A stretch of 64,000 nt of DNA from Gammaproteobacteria bacterium (GTDB lineage Bacteria; Pseudomonadota; Gammaproteobacteria; Pseudomonadales; Pseudomonadaceae), in contig JAHJYA010000117.1 in NCBI GenBank assembly GCA_018826895.1, positions 1-64,000 on the forward strand, read 5' to 3'. A model generated the notes under the pieces. The model ran no database searches, was not told the origin of the DNA, and saw only the letters and a list, made by a program, of their open reading frames with translations. Within the stretch, counting starts at the first letter, position 1, and each line of letters starts with the position of its first letter. Below, piece by piece: positions 1 through 7,878 of the stretch. A program made the translations under genes and the position numbers.

Positions 1-2
1 TG

Positions 3-332
3 CATATCACCGCCATGGGCTCGGACGCCGAGCACAAGAACGAGATCGCCCCGGCCGTGCTGGCGCGCGTCGATGCCTATGTCGCCGACCGCCTGAGCCA
101 GACCCGTGTGCTCGGTGAGCTCAATCACGCCATCGCCGCCGGCCTGGTTGCCGCGGACGCTGATTTCGCCGAACTCGGCCAGGTGATCGCCGGTCAGCGT
201 CCCGGTCGTACTGCGCACGAGCAGATCACCCTGTGCGACCTGACCGGTACCGGCGCCCAGGACACCGCCATCGCCAGCCTTGCGTTCGAGCGAGCGCGGG
301 CGGCAGGCAAGGGTTTCATCTTCAACGCCTAA
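3..332 (+). CDS. eutC: Ornithine cyclodeaminase family protein EutC, 3' end only
   Basis: The reading frame is open from the left edge, so only the last 109 codons are present. The visible part starts with H-I-T-A-M-G-S-D-A-E-H-K-N-E, the signature of the ornithine cyclodeaminase/mu-crystallin family, and later has CDLTGTGAQD, the nucleotide-binding stretch near the C-terminus. The next genes encode DoeA and DoeB, so this is most likely EutC of ectoine utilisation, a soluble NAD-dependent enzyme of uncertain exact step in that pathway. Only 38 bases separate its stop from doeA, consistent with one operon. It could be a generic ornithine cyclodeaminase; the context favours EutC. Confidence 0.8.
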   Translation, partial: HITAMGSDAEHKNEIAPAVLARVDAYVADRLSQTRVLGELNHAIAAGLVAADADFAELGQVIAGQRPGRTAHEQITLCDLTGTGAQDTAIASLAFERARAAGKGFIFNA

Positions 333-370
333 CCCCTCCCACAGTCCAAAAAAACCACGGGGATTCATCC

Positions 371-1561
371 ATGTCCGAAATCGTCGTCAACCTCCCCTTC
401 ACCCGGGAGGAATATGCCCAGCGCATCGTCAAGACGCGCACGGCCATGCAGGCCAAGGGCATCGAGCTGCTGATCGTCACTGATCCGTCCAACATGGCCT
501 GGCTTACCGGCTATGACGGCTGGTCGTTCTACGTGCACCAGTGCGTGCTGCTGGCGCTTGATGGCGAGCCGGTCTGGTTTGGCCGTGGCCAGGACGCCAA
601 TGGTGCCAAGCGCACCGTGTTTATGGACCAGGCCAACATCGTTGGCTACCCCGATCACTACGTGCAGTCCACCGAGCGCCACCCCATGGACTACCTGTCC
701 AAGGAGGTCATCGCCGCCCGTGGCTGGGACAAACTGAGCATCGGCGTCGAGCTGGACAACTACTACTTCAGCGCCGCGGCCTACCTGTCGCTGCAACGCA
801 ACCTAACCAAGGCGCGCTTCGTTGATGCCACCGCGCTGGTCAACTGGCAGCGGGCGATCAAGTCGCCGACCGAGATCGGCTATATGCGCATCGCGGCGAA
901 GATTGTCGAGAAGATGCACGCGGCGATCTTCGACAAGATCGAGCCCGGCCTGCGCAAGAACGAACTGGTCGCCGAGATCTACCGCACCGGCATCCTCGGC
1001 GCCGACGGCCATGGCGGCGACTATCCGGCCATCGTGCCGCTGCTGCCCACCGGCGCCGACGCCAGCGCGCCGCACCTGACCTGGGACGACTCACCGATGC
1101 TCAGCGGCGCCGGCACCTTCTTCGAGATCGCCGGCTGCTACAAGCGCTATCACTGCCCGCTGTCGCGCACCATCTACCTGGGCAAGCCGCCGCAGCATTT
1201 CCTCGACGGCGAGAAGGCCGTGGTCGAAGGCATCGCCGCCGGCCTGGAGGCGGCCAAACCGGGCAACACCACCGGCGATATCGCCCGCGCCTTCTTCAAG
1301 GTGCTGGAGAAATTCGGCATCCACAAGGACAGCCGTTGCGGCTACCCCATCGGTATCAGTTATCCGCCGGACTGGGGCGAGCGCACCATGAGCCTGCGCC
1401 CTAGCGACGAAAGCGTGCTGCAGCCGGGGATGACCTTCCACTTCATGCCCGGCCTGTGGCTGGACGACTGGGGCCTGGAAATCACCGAGTCGATCCTGAT
1501 CACCGATAGCGGCGTGGAAACCTTCTGCGATGTACCGCGCAAGCTGTTCGTGAAGGATTGA
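371..1561 (+). CDS. doeA: Ectoine hydrolase DoeA (EutD), M24 family
   Basis: A 396-residue M24 (creatinase/aminopeptidase fold) protein. In ectoine catabolism DoeA opens the ectoine ring to N-acetyl-diaminobutyrate in the cytoplasm. The N-terminal creatinase-like domain has NMAWLTGYDGW, and the C-terminal pita-bread domain carries HGGDYPAIVP and GTFFEIAGC. I chose the ATG at 371 because it follows a GGGGA stretch and gives the family N-terminus (MSEIVVNLPF); the frame is open about 140 bases further upstream without a better start. It sits between eutC and doeB, the expected neighbours. The family assignment is strong, and the substrate is inferred from context and typical length. Confidence 0.88.
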   Translation: MSEIVVNLPFTREEYAQRIVKTRTAMQAKGIELLIVTDPSNMAWLTGYDGWSFYVHQCVLLALDGEPVWFGRGQDANGAKRTVFMDQANIVGYPDHYVQSTERHPMDYLSKEVIAARGWDKLSIGVELDNYYFSAAAYLSLQRNLTKARFVDATALVNWQRAIKSPTEIGYMRIAAKIVEKMHAAIFDKIEPGLRKNELVAEIYRTGILGADGHGGDYPAIVPLLPTGADASAPHLTWDDSPMLSGAGTFFEIAGCYKRYHCPLSRTIYLGKPPQHFLDGEKAVVEGIAAGLEAAKPGNTTGDIARAFFKVLEKFGIHKDSRCGYPIGISYPPDWGERTMSLRPSDESVLQPGMTFHFMPGLWLDDWGLEITESILITDSGVETFCDVPRKLFVKD

Positions 1562-1590
1562 TGCCGCGCGGTCGGGGCTCCACTCATTAC

Positions 1591-1643
1591 TGTGGGAGGG
1601 GCTTCAGCCGCGACGTTTCCTGGGCGGAAAGCCCTTCCCATAG
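1591..1643. repeat. REP-type palindrome between doeA and doeB
   Basis: TGTGGGAGGGGCTTCAGCC is followed by an inverted copy of the GGGAAGGGC end (AGCCCTTCCCA). This is the GTGGGAGGGGCTT family of Pseudomonas REP elements, seen again at 2667 and 4758. It lies inside the doe operon and may form an mRNA hairpin. Confidence 0.75.
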
Positions 1644-1659
1644 ATCAAAGGCCCCGGCC

Positions 1660-2661
1660 ATGAACCAATTACGCGACAACCCCATCAGCCCCACGGTCGA
1701 CTTCGAGCGTGATGGCGTGCAACACGGCTTTCTCAAGCTGCCCCATTCCCGCGACGATTCGGCCTGGGGCGCGGTGATGATCCCGGTCACTGTGGTGAAG
1801 AACGGCAGCGGCCCCACCGCGCTGTTCACCGGCGGCAATCACGGCGACGAATACGAAGGCCCTCTGGCCCTGAGCAAGCTGGCCCAGCGCCTGCGCGCCG
1901 AGGATGTCTGCGGCCGGGTGATCATCATCCCGTTTATGAATACCCCGGCGGTGCAGGCTGGCACCCGCACCTCGCCGATTGACAAGGGCAACCTTAACCG
2001 CAGCTTCCCTGGCAAGCCGGACGGCACGGTGACGCAGAAGATCGCCGACTACTTTCAGCGCACCCTGCTGCCGCTGGCCGATGTGGTGCTGGATATTCAT
2101 TCCGGCGGCAGGACCCTGGATTTTCTGCCCTTCGCCGCCTGCCACATGTTGCCGGACAAGGCTCAGGACGCCGCATGCGCGGCCGGCATGCGCGCCTTTG
2201 CCGCGCCCTACTGCATGCGCATGCTCGAGCTGGACGCGGTGGGCATGTACGACACCGCCGCCGAAGAACAGGGCAAGGTGTTCGTCACCACCGAGCTGGG
2301 TGGCGGCGGCAGCAGCACGGCGCAAAGCCTGGCCATTGCCGAGCGCGGGGTGCGCAACCTGCTGATCCACTTCGGCCTGCTGGCCGGAGAGATAGAAACC
2401 GGCGAGTCGCTGATGCTCGACATGCCCGACGGTGACTGCTTTGTCACCAGCGAGGACGACGGCCTGTTGGAAATGTGCCGCGACCTTGGCGATACGGTCG
2501 AGAAGGGCGAGGTGATCGCGCGGGTGCACAGCGCGCGCCGCACCGGCACTCCCGCCAGCGAATATCGCGCCAAGCGCAGCGGTCTGCTCGCCGCCCGGCA
2601 TTTTCCGGGGTTGGTGAAAAGTGGTGATACCCTCGCCGTGATCGCTGAGGTGGTGGGCTAG
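1660..2661 (+). CDS. doeB: N-acetyl-diaminobutyrate deacetylase DoeB (EutE)
   Basis: A 333-residue zinc deacylase of the succinylglutamate desuccinylase/aspartoacylase (AstE/AspA) family. It removes the acetyl group from the product of DoeA, giving diaminobutyrate. Visible motifs are GGNHGDEYEG near residue 58, with the zinc-binding H and E, and DIHSGG near 145 with the third zinc ligand. A C-terminal barrel-like domain (DLGDTVEKGEVIARVH) resembles biotinyl-like domains of this family. The ATG at 1660 gives the normal N-terminus; the frame runs open back to 1558 only through the REP palindrome. It follows doeA by about 100 bases. Confidence 0.88.
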   Translation: MNQLRDNPISPTVDFERDGVQHGFLKLPHSRDDSAWGAVMIPVTVVKNGSGPTALFTGGNHGDEYEGPLALSKLAQRLRAEDVCGRVIIIPFMNTPAVQAGTRTSPIDKGNLNRSFPGKPDGTVTQKIADYFQRTLLPLADVVLDIHSGGRTLDFLPFAACHMLPDKAQDAACAAGMRAFAAPYCMRMLELDAVGMYDTAAEEQGKVFVTTELGGGGSSTAQSLAIAERGVRNLLIHFGLLAGEIETGESLMLDMPDGDCFVTSEDDGLLEMCRDLGDTVEKGEVIARVHSARRTGTPASEYRAKRSGLLAARHFPGLVKSGDTLAVIAEVVG

Positions 2662-2666
2662 AAACG

Positions 2667-2754
2667 GTCGTGGCTAAAGCCCCTCCCACGATCTGCACGC
2701 CCTGTGGGAAGGGCCGGGCGGCGTTCCGCTTTAGCCGCGACACGATCTGCACGC
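2667..2754. repeat. REP pair between doeB and doeX
   Basis: Two inverted GTGGGAGG-type REP arms (TGGCTAAAGCCCCTCCCAC and GTGGGAAGGGCC..CTTTAGCCGCGA) are each followed by the same 13-base word ACGATCTGCACGC. The paired layout is typical of REPIN units. Confidence 0.75.
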
Positions 2755-2799
2755 TCATCCGTCCGGACGCCCAGCCACCTGCAACGAACCGAGGCCCTG

Positions 2800-3273
2800 A
2801 TGCACAAGCTCGACCGCTATGACCTGAACATCCTGCGCATCCTTTCCGAGGACGGGCGGATCACCAAGTCGGCCCTGGCCGAGGCGATCAACCTGTCGGT
2901 GACGCCGGCTTGGGAGCGCATGCGCAAGCTCGAAGGCGCCGGGCTGATCAAGGGCTACCGCGCGCAGATCGACTGGGCGGCGCTGTTTCGCAGCCAGCAG
3001 GTGCTGGTGGAAATCACCCTGGCCCGCCACACCGCGCAGGACATGCGCCGCTTTGAGCAGCGCCTGGCCGCGGCGGCGGAAGTCGCCTTCTGCTACGCCA
3101 CCGGCGGTGGCGTCGACTACATGGTGATGATCCGCGCCCGGGACATCGACCATTACCAGCGTTTTATCGACCAGTTATTGCTGGAAGACCTCGGCATCGA
3201 GCGCTACTTCACCTACATCGTCACCAAGACGGTGAAGCTCGACATCGAGGGGCCACCCGCTGAACTGGAGTAA
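2800..3273 (+). CDS. doeX: Lrp/AsnC family regulator DoeX
   Basis: A 157-residue Lrp/AsnC-type regulator. An N-terminal helix-turn-helix (LDRYDLNILRILSEDGR, then SALAEAINLSVTPAWERMRKLE) is followed by an effector-binding RAM domain from about residue 65. DoeX-type regulators control ectoine degradation genes and sense pathway intermediates. The ATG at 2800 starts the canonical MHKLDRYD; upstream in-frame codons run through a REP repeat and are rejected. It lies directly after doeB, supporting assignment to this pathway. A global Lrp role is unlikely in this context but cannot be excluded. Confidence 0.82.
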   Translation: MHKLDRYDLNILRILSEDGRITKSALAEAINLSVTPAWERMRKLEGAGLIKGYRAQIDWAALFRSQQVLVEITLARHTAQDMRRFEQRLAAAAEVAFCYATGGGVDYMVMIRARDIDHYQRFIDQLLLEDLGIERYFTYIVTKTVKLDIEGPPAELE

Positions 3274-3446
3274 ACGCCGTAGCGAGCGCGGCACGACCGT
3301 TCATCGCCAAGCGTGGCCTGTAATGAACTTGCGATCCTTGTCAGCGGTCCGTCCTGCGGGCGGCTAGGTTGCTTGTCTTCATAGTTAAGGCGTTGATTCG
3401 GATATGGATTTACGAAGATCGCATCAATAAGTCAGAGCCACTGGAT

Positions 3447-3956
3447 TTGAATAAGCGACTCGTTTCACTTTGCCTCGCAGGCACTCTTTTGCTGGGCCTC
3501 TGTGCCGAAGCCTCCGCCACCTTTCGCGTCTACACCACCCCTGCTGCGGCTACCCAGCCGGTCGCGGTAGCGCCCACTCGTATCGTGCTCAACCGCGCCC
3601 TCGACGCGCTGGGAACTCCCTACCGCTGGGGCGGCACCAGCTTGAAAAAGGGCTTCGACTGCAGCGGCCTGGTGCAATACGCCTTCCAGCCCCTGGATGA
3701 CCTCGAGCTGCCGCGTACCTCGCGCGCCCTGGCGCGCCTCGATGCGCCCTCGGTCAAACGTGCCGACCTGCAGCCGGGCGATCTGCTGTTCTTCAAGATC
3801 CGCCAGCGCACGGTGGACCATGTGGCCATCTACCTGGGCGAAGGTCGCTTTATCCACGCGCCACGGCGTGGCAGCAACGTCCGCATCGACCGCCTCAACA
3901 ACAGTTACTGGAAGCGCCACTTCCAATTGGCCAAGCGAGTGGTGCCTCACGTCTGA
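3447..3956 (+). CDS. NlpC/P60 family exported cell-wall hydrolase
   Basis: About 169 residues. The TTG at 3447 gives a clear signal peptide (MNKRLVSLCLAGTLLLGLC, cleavage near AEASA); no strong ribosome site is visible and another in-frame TTG lies at 3369, so the start is uncertain. The mature part is an NlpC/P60 domain with YRWGG, the catalytic cysteine in FDCSGLVQYAF, the catalytic histidine in VDHVAIYLG, and a third polar residue in FIHAPR. Such enzymes cut the D-Glu-to-diaminopimelate bond in peptidoglycan peptides in the periplasm. It is unrelated to ectoine degradation and, with yhhQ, splits that gene set. Confidence 0.85.
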   Translation: MNKRLVSLCLAGTLLLGLCAEASATFRVYTTPAAATQPVAVAPTRIVLNRALDALGTPYRWGGTSLKKGFDCSGLVQYAFQPLDDLELPRTSRALARLDAPSVKRADLQPGDLLFFKIRQRTVDHVAIYLGEGRFIHAPRRGSNVRIDRLNNSYWKRHFQLAKRVVPHV

Positions 3957-4055
3957 GATAACCAATGAGCGGAGCGGTTCTGCTTTTCTAAAACCTATCC
4001 CCCGAGTCAACAACAGGCTAGAATGCGCGCCGCTCGCGGCCATGTCGGCAGCGGC

Positions 4056-4091
4056 AATGGGTTCCCTAACCCCATTCAACGAAAAAGGACA
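4056..4091 (+). promoter_or_regulatory. preQ1-I riboswitch overlapping the yhhQ ribosome site
   Basis: A 6-bp stem, AATGGG (4056-4061) with CCCATT (4071-4076), encloses a loop starting TTCCC. It is followed by an A-rich tail CAACGAAAAAGGAC. Loop bases TCC (4063-4065) can pair with GGA (4087-4089) to form the H-type pseudoknot of class I preQ1 riboswitches. The AAAAAGGA tail is also the Shine-Dalgarno of yhhQ (ATG at 4097), so ligand binding would block translation. The downstream gene family (COG1738) is a known preQ1 riboswitch target. Confidence 0.78.
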
Positions 4092-4096
4092 CAGAC

Positions 4097-4747
4097 ATGA
4101 CCCTGATCCCTCCATCGGTCAGCCGCTTCGTACTGGCTGGGCTGATCGCTTTTCACATTCTCATCATCATCGCCAGCAACTACCTGGTGCAGCTGCCGAT
4201 CACCCTGTTCGGCTGGCATACCACCTGGGGCGCGTTCAGCTTTCCCTTTATCTTTCTCGCCACCGACCTGACAGTGCGTTTGATCGGCAAACACTCGGCG
4301 CGGGTCGTGATTGCGCGGGTCATGCTGCCGGCGCTGGTCGCCTCCTATGTGGTGTCGGTGCTGTTCCACGAAGGCGCGTTCGGCGGCCTGATAGCGCTGG
4401 GTGAGTTCAACCTGTTCGTTTTCCGTATCGCCATCGCCAGCTTCCTCGCCTATGCCCTTGGTCAGCTGCTGGACATCCAGGTGTTCGACCGCCTGCGGCA
4501 GATGCGCCAGTGGTGGATCGCGCCCACCGCCTCGACCATCTTCGGCAACCTGCTGGACACCTTCCTGTTCTTCTCGGTGGCCTTCTGGCACAGCGACGAT
4601 CCGTTTATGGCGGCCAACTGGGTGGAGATCGCCACGGTGGACTACGTGATCAAGCTGGCCATCAGCCTGATTCTCTTCGTGCCGCTCTACGGAATGCTGC
4701 TCAGCGCTATCGTACGTGCCCTGCCGCAGCGCCCTGTCACGGCGTGA
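4097..4747 (+). CDS. yhhQ: Queuosine precursor transporter YhhQ
   Basis: A 216-residue inner-membrane protein of the YhhQ/COG1738 (VUT) family, which imports the queuosine precursors preQ0/preQ1 for tRNA modification. About six hydrophobic segments are visible, beginning with FVLAGLIAFHILIIIASNYLVQ. Diagnostic pieces are LFGWHTTWGAFSFPFIFLATDLTVRLIGK and the C-terminal DYVIKLAISLILFVPLYG. The gene is preceded by a preQ1-I-like element whose tail contains the ribosome site, so translation is probably repressed when the cell is replete in preQ1. It sits between an NlpC/P60 gene and doeC but has no link to ectoine. Confidence 0.92.
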   Translation: MTLIPPSVSRFVLAGLIAFHILIIIASNYLVQLPITLFGWHTTWGAFSFPFIFLATDLTVRLIGKHSARVVIARVMLPALVASYVVSVLFHEGAFGGLIALGEFNLFVFRIAIASFLAYALGQLLDIQVFDRLRQMRQWWIAPTASTIFGNLLDTFLFFSVAFWHSDDPFMAANWVEIATVDYVIKLAISLILFVPLYGMLLSAIVRALPQRPVTA

Positions 4748-4757
4748 AGCATACTCG

Positions 4758-4818
4758 CCGCTGAAGCGCCTCCCACGGTGGTCGGTGGCGAGTGTGTGGG
4801 AGGGGCTTTAGCCGCGAT
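4758..4818. repeat. REPIN-like inverted pair upstream of doeC
   Basis: GCTGAAGCGCCTCCCAC and GTGGGAGGGGCTTTAGC form an inverted pair, with an outer ACTCGCC/GGCGAGT match. It is in the gene-poor 230 bases between yhhQ and doeC and belongs to the same family as the 1591 and 2667 copies. Confidence 0.75.
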
Positions 4819-4910
4819 TGCCTGAGTGCCGCCGGCGAGGCGCGACGGGCGCCTCAGAAATCCCCTGTTCCGCCTGATCCTTCAGAAAAAACTGCTGTCA
4901 CGCCTACCCG

Positions 4911-4930
4911 GCTTGGAAAAAACGCCAAGC
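4911..4930. promoter_or_regulatory. Dyad GCTTGG-N8-CCAAGC upstream of doeC
   Basis: A perfect 6-bp inverted repeat with an A-rich 8-base centre, about 50 bases before the doeC start. It has the size of a dimeric regulator operator. DoeX (Lrp/AsnC) is a possible binder, but this is inference only. Confidence 0.35.
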
Positions 4931-4979
4931 CAGCCTTCCCTAGCATGTCTCCCATGCCCATCGGCCCGGAGACAGTGCC

Positions 4980-6443
4980 ATGCCCCTCGACCACCCGCTG
5001 CTGTTCAAGTCGCTCTGTTATGTCGACGGTCACTGGCTGCACAGTGACGACGGCACCAGCATTGCGGTGCAGAACCCGGCTGACCAGAGCGTGATCGGCC
5101 ATGTGCCGATGCTCGCTGAGAAGCAGATCATCGGCGCCGTGGACGCCGCTCAGCGTGCCTTCCCTGACTGGCGCGAGCAGAGCCTGGAAGCCCGCGCCAC
5201 GTTGCTGCGGCGCTGGGCCGAGCTGATCCTGCAGCACCAGGAAGACCTGGCGCGGATCCTCAGCCAGGAGCAGGGCAAGCCGTTGGCCGAGGCCCGTGGC
5301 GAGATCCGCTATGCGGCCAGTTTTATCCCCTGGTTCGCCGAGGAAGCACGGCGCCTGTATGGCCAGACCATCCCCAGCCATATTCCCGGCGCCCAACTCG
5401 GCACGTTGAAGGAGCCGGTGGGCGTCTGCGCCCTGCTTACACCCTGGAATTTTCCCTCGGCGATGATCACCCGTAAGGCCGCCGCCGCCCTGGCCGCTGG
5501 TTGCACGGTGGTGGTCAAACCGGCGCACGAGACGCCCTACTCGGCCTTCGCCCTGGCGCAACTGGCCGAGGAGGCGGGGTTCCCGGCTGGGGTGTTCAAC
5601 GTGGTGCTGGGCGAGCCGCAGATGGCCATGCAGGCCCTGGTCCAGGATGTCCGTGTGCGGGCGGTCAGCTTCACCGGCTCGACCCGTGTCGGCAAGCTGG
5701 TGTTGCAGGCTGCGGCCTCGGACGTGAAGAAGGTGGCGCTGGAGCTGGGCGGCAACGCGCCGCTGATCGTCTGCGCCGACGCCGACCTGAATCACGCCGT
5801 GCAGGTGGCGCTGGACGCCAAGTTCCAGACCTCCGGCCAGGACTGCTGCGCGGCCAACCGCATTCTGGTGCAGCGCCCGGTGTATGAGGAATTCCTCCGG
5901 CGCTTCGCCAAGGCCGTGCGTGGCCTGCGTGTCGGTCCGGGCCATGACGAACGCAACCAGATCGGCCCGCTGATGCACCAGGCCGCGCTGGACGCTACCG
6001 CCGCCCGGGTTGCCGATGCCATCGAGCAGGGCGCGCGCCTGCTGGTAGGTGGCGAGCCGCACGCGCTGGGCGGTTGGTTCTGGCAGCCGACGCTGCTGGC
6101 TGACGTCACCGACAGCATGCGCATCTACCGCGAGGAAAACTTCGCGCCCATCGCCGGCGTGCGCACCTTCGACACCCTGGACGAAGCGGTGGCCATGGCC
6201 AACGACACCGAGTACGGCCTGGCCGCCTACATTTGCTCCAACCGGTTGGATGTCGTCCACCCGCTGATCCGCCGCCTTGACCATGCCATGGTCGCGGTCA
6301 ATGGCACCCAGTTCACCGGCCACCCGATCCCCTTCGGCGGCAAGAAAGCCTCCGGCCTCGGCCGTGAGGGCGGCACGGAAGGCTTCGAGCCCTTCGTCGA
6401 AACCAAGTACTTCTGTATTCATCATCAGGGCCAGCGTTACTGA
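4980..6443 (+). CDS. doeC: Aldehyde dehydrogenase DoeC (aspartate-semialdehyde oxidising)
   Basis: A 487-residue NAD(P)-dependent aldehyde dehydrogenase, closest in look to succinate-semialdehyde dehydrogenase GabD. In ectoine breakdown DoeC oxidises aspartate semialdehyde to aspartate. Motifs include PWNFPSAMITRK (cofactor binding), FTGSTRVGK, the catalytic glutamate in LELGGNAP and the catalytic cysteine in SGQDCCAANR. The ATG at 4980 follows CGGAGACAGTGCC. It lies 20 bases before doeD with a ribosome site between them, so the two are one unit. By sequence alone it could be GabD; the class III aminotransferase partner and the doe genes upstream favour DoeC. Confidence 0.82.
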   Translation: MPLDHPLLFKSLCYVDGHWLHSDDGTSIAVQNPADQSVIGHVPMLAEKQIIGAVDAAQRAFPDWREQSLEARATLLRRWAELILQHQEDLARILSQEQGKPLAEARGEIRYAASFIPWFAEEARRLYGQTIPSHIPGAQLGTLKEPVGVCALLTPWNFPSAMITRKAAAALAAGCTVVVKPAHETPYSAFALAQLAEEAGFPAGVFNVVLGEPQMAMQALVQDVRVRAVSFTGSTRVGKLVLQAAASDVKKVALELGGNAPLIVCADADLNHAVQVALDAKFQTSGQDCCAANRILVQRPVYEEFLRRFAKAVRGLRVGPGHDERNQIGPLMHQAALDATAARVADAIEQGARLLVGGEPHALGGWFWQPTLLADVTDSMRIYREENFAPIAGVRTFDTLDEAVAMANDTEYGLAAYICSNRLDVVHPLIRRLDHAMVAVNGTQFTGHPIPFGGKKASGLGREGGTEGFEPFVETKYFCIHHQGQRY

Positions 6444-6463
6444 GCCCATCCGGAGGATTTTCC

Positions 6464-7840
6464 ATGAGCCACTACGACGAGTTGTTCGAGCAGGACCGTG
6501 CCCACTTCATGCACCCGTCCACCCACGCCCATGACCACGCCAGCGGTGCGCTCAAGGGCCGCATCATCAAGAGCGCCTCGGGCATTCGCATCACGGATCA
6601 CGAAGGCCGCGAACTGATCGACGCCTTCGCCGGCCTGTACTGCGTGAATATCGGTTATGGCCGCACCGAGGTGGCCGAGGCGATCTACAAGCAGGCCAAG
6701 GAACTGGCCTACTACCACACCTATGTCGGTCACTCGACCGAGGCCATTATCGAGCTGTCCAAGCGCATCATCGACTGGGCGCCGCAGGGTATGCAGAAGG
6801 TCTACTACGGCATGTCCGGCTCGGACGCCAACGAGACCCAGATCAAGCTGGTGCGCTACTACAACAACGTGCTCGGCCGCCCGAGCAAGAAGAAGATCAT
6901 CTCGCGCCAGCGCGGTTACCACGGCTCGGGCATCATGACCGGCAGCCTCACCGGCCTGGCCAGCTTCCACCAACACTTCGACCTGCCCCACGCGGACATC
7001 AAGCACGCCGCCTGCCCGCACTTCTACAAGGCGCAGGCCGGCATGGACGAAGCGGCGTTCGTGCGTCACTGTGCCGAAGACCTGGAGCGCCTGATCCTGG
7101 CCGAAGGCCCGGACACCGTGGCCGCTTTTATCGGCGAGCCGGTGATGGGCACTGGCGGCATCATCGTGCCGCCCGCCGGCTACTGGGCGGTGATCCAGGC
7201 CGTGCTGGCCAAGTACGACATTCTGCTGATCGCCGACGAAGTGGTTTGCGCCTTCGGCCGCCTGGGCACACCCATGGGCAGCCAGCTATTCGGCATGCAA
7301 CCGGACCTGATCACCACCGCCAAGGGGCTGACCAGCGCCTATGCGCCGCTGTCGGCGGTGATCGTCGGTGAGAAGGTGTGGAACGTGATCGACGAAGCCT
7401 CGACCCGCGACGGCGCCATGGGCCACGGCTGGACCTACTCCGGCCACCCGATCTGCGCTGCCGCCGCGCTGGCCAATCTGGATATCCTGGAGAAGGAAAA
7501 CATCGCCGCCAACGCGGCCGAGGTCGGCGCCTACCTCAACCAGCAGCTGCGCCAGACCTTCGACAGTCATCCGCTGGTGGGCGAGGTGCGCGGTGTTGGC
7601 ATGCTCGCCGCGCTGGAGTTCATGGCCGACAAGGACGCACGCACGCCCTTCGACGCGGCGCTCAAGGTTGGCCCGCGGGTCTCTGCCGCCTGCCTGGAAC
7701 GTGGCATGATCGCCCGCGCCATGCCCCAGGGCGACATCCTCGGTTTCGCCCCGCCGTTGGTCCTGACCCGCGCCGAAGCGGATGACGTGGTGAGCATCGC
7801 CAAGGCTGCGGTGGATGCGGTGGCCAGCGAGGTCCTGTAA
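6464..7840 (+). CDS. doeD: Diaminobutyrate transaminase DoeD, class III
   Basis: A 458-residue PLP-dependent class III (omega) aminotransferase. In the doe pathway it converts L-2,4-diaminobutyrate to aspartate semialdehyde, the substrate of DoeC. Visible features are the substrate and cofactor site YYGMSGSDANETQIKL, SRQRGYHGS, the aspartate in LLIADEVVCAFGR and the PLP lysine in TTAKGLTSAYAPL. A GGAGGA ribosome site precedes the ATG. Length is normal for the family. It follows doeC closely and ends at a strong inverted repeat shared with the convergent MFS gene. Confidence 0.85.
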   Translation: MSHYDELFEQDRAHFMHPSTHAHDHASGALKGRIIKSASGIRITDHEGRELIDAFAGLYCVNIGYGRTEVAEAIYKQAKELAYYHTYVGHSTEAIIELSKRIIDWAPQGMQKVYYGMSGSDANETQIKLVRYYNNVLGRPSKKKIISRQRGYHGSGIMTGSLTGLASFHQHFDLPHADIKHAACPHFYKAQAGMDEAAFVRHCAEDLERLILAEGPDTVAAFIGEPVMGTGGIIVPPAGYWAVIQAVLAKYDILLIADEVVCAFGRLGTPMGSQLFGMQPDLITTAKGLTSAYAPLSAVIVGEKVWNVIDEASTRDGAMGHGWTYSGHPICAAAALANLDILEKENIAANAAEVGAYLNQQLRQTFDSHPLVGEVRGVGMLAALEFMADKDARTPFDAALKVGPRVSAACLERGMIARAMPQGDILGFAPPLVLTRAEADDVVSIAKAAVDAVASEVL

Positions 7841-7848
7841 CGGCGCGA

Positions 7849-7878
7849 CCATGCAGCCGCCTTAACGCGGCTGCATGG
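7849..7878. terminator. Inverted repeat between convergent doeD and MFS gene
   Basis: CCATGCAGCCGC and GCGGCTGCATGG form a perfect 12-bp stem around a 6-base loop. It overlaps the stop codon of the MFS gene. No T-tract follows on either side, so it is a terminator-like hairpin rather than a canonical intrinsic terminator. Confidence 0.55.

Noticed and set aside
3369..3446. Longer NlpC/P60 start at TTG 3369
   Set aside because: It would put 26 charged and hydrophobic residues before an obvious signal peptide; the TTG at 3447 fits better, though its ribosome site is weak.
4854..6449. 531-codon minus-strand frame opposite doeC
   Set aside because: Antisense shadow of a clear aldehyde dehydrogenase with all catalytic motifs.
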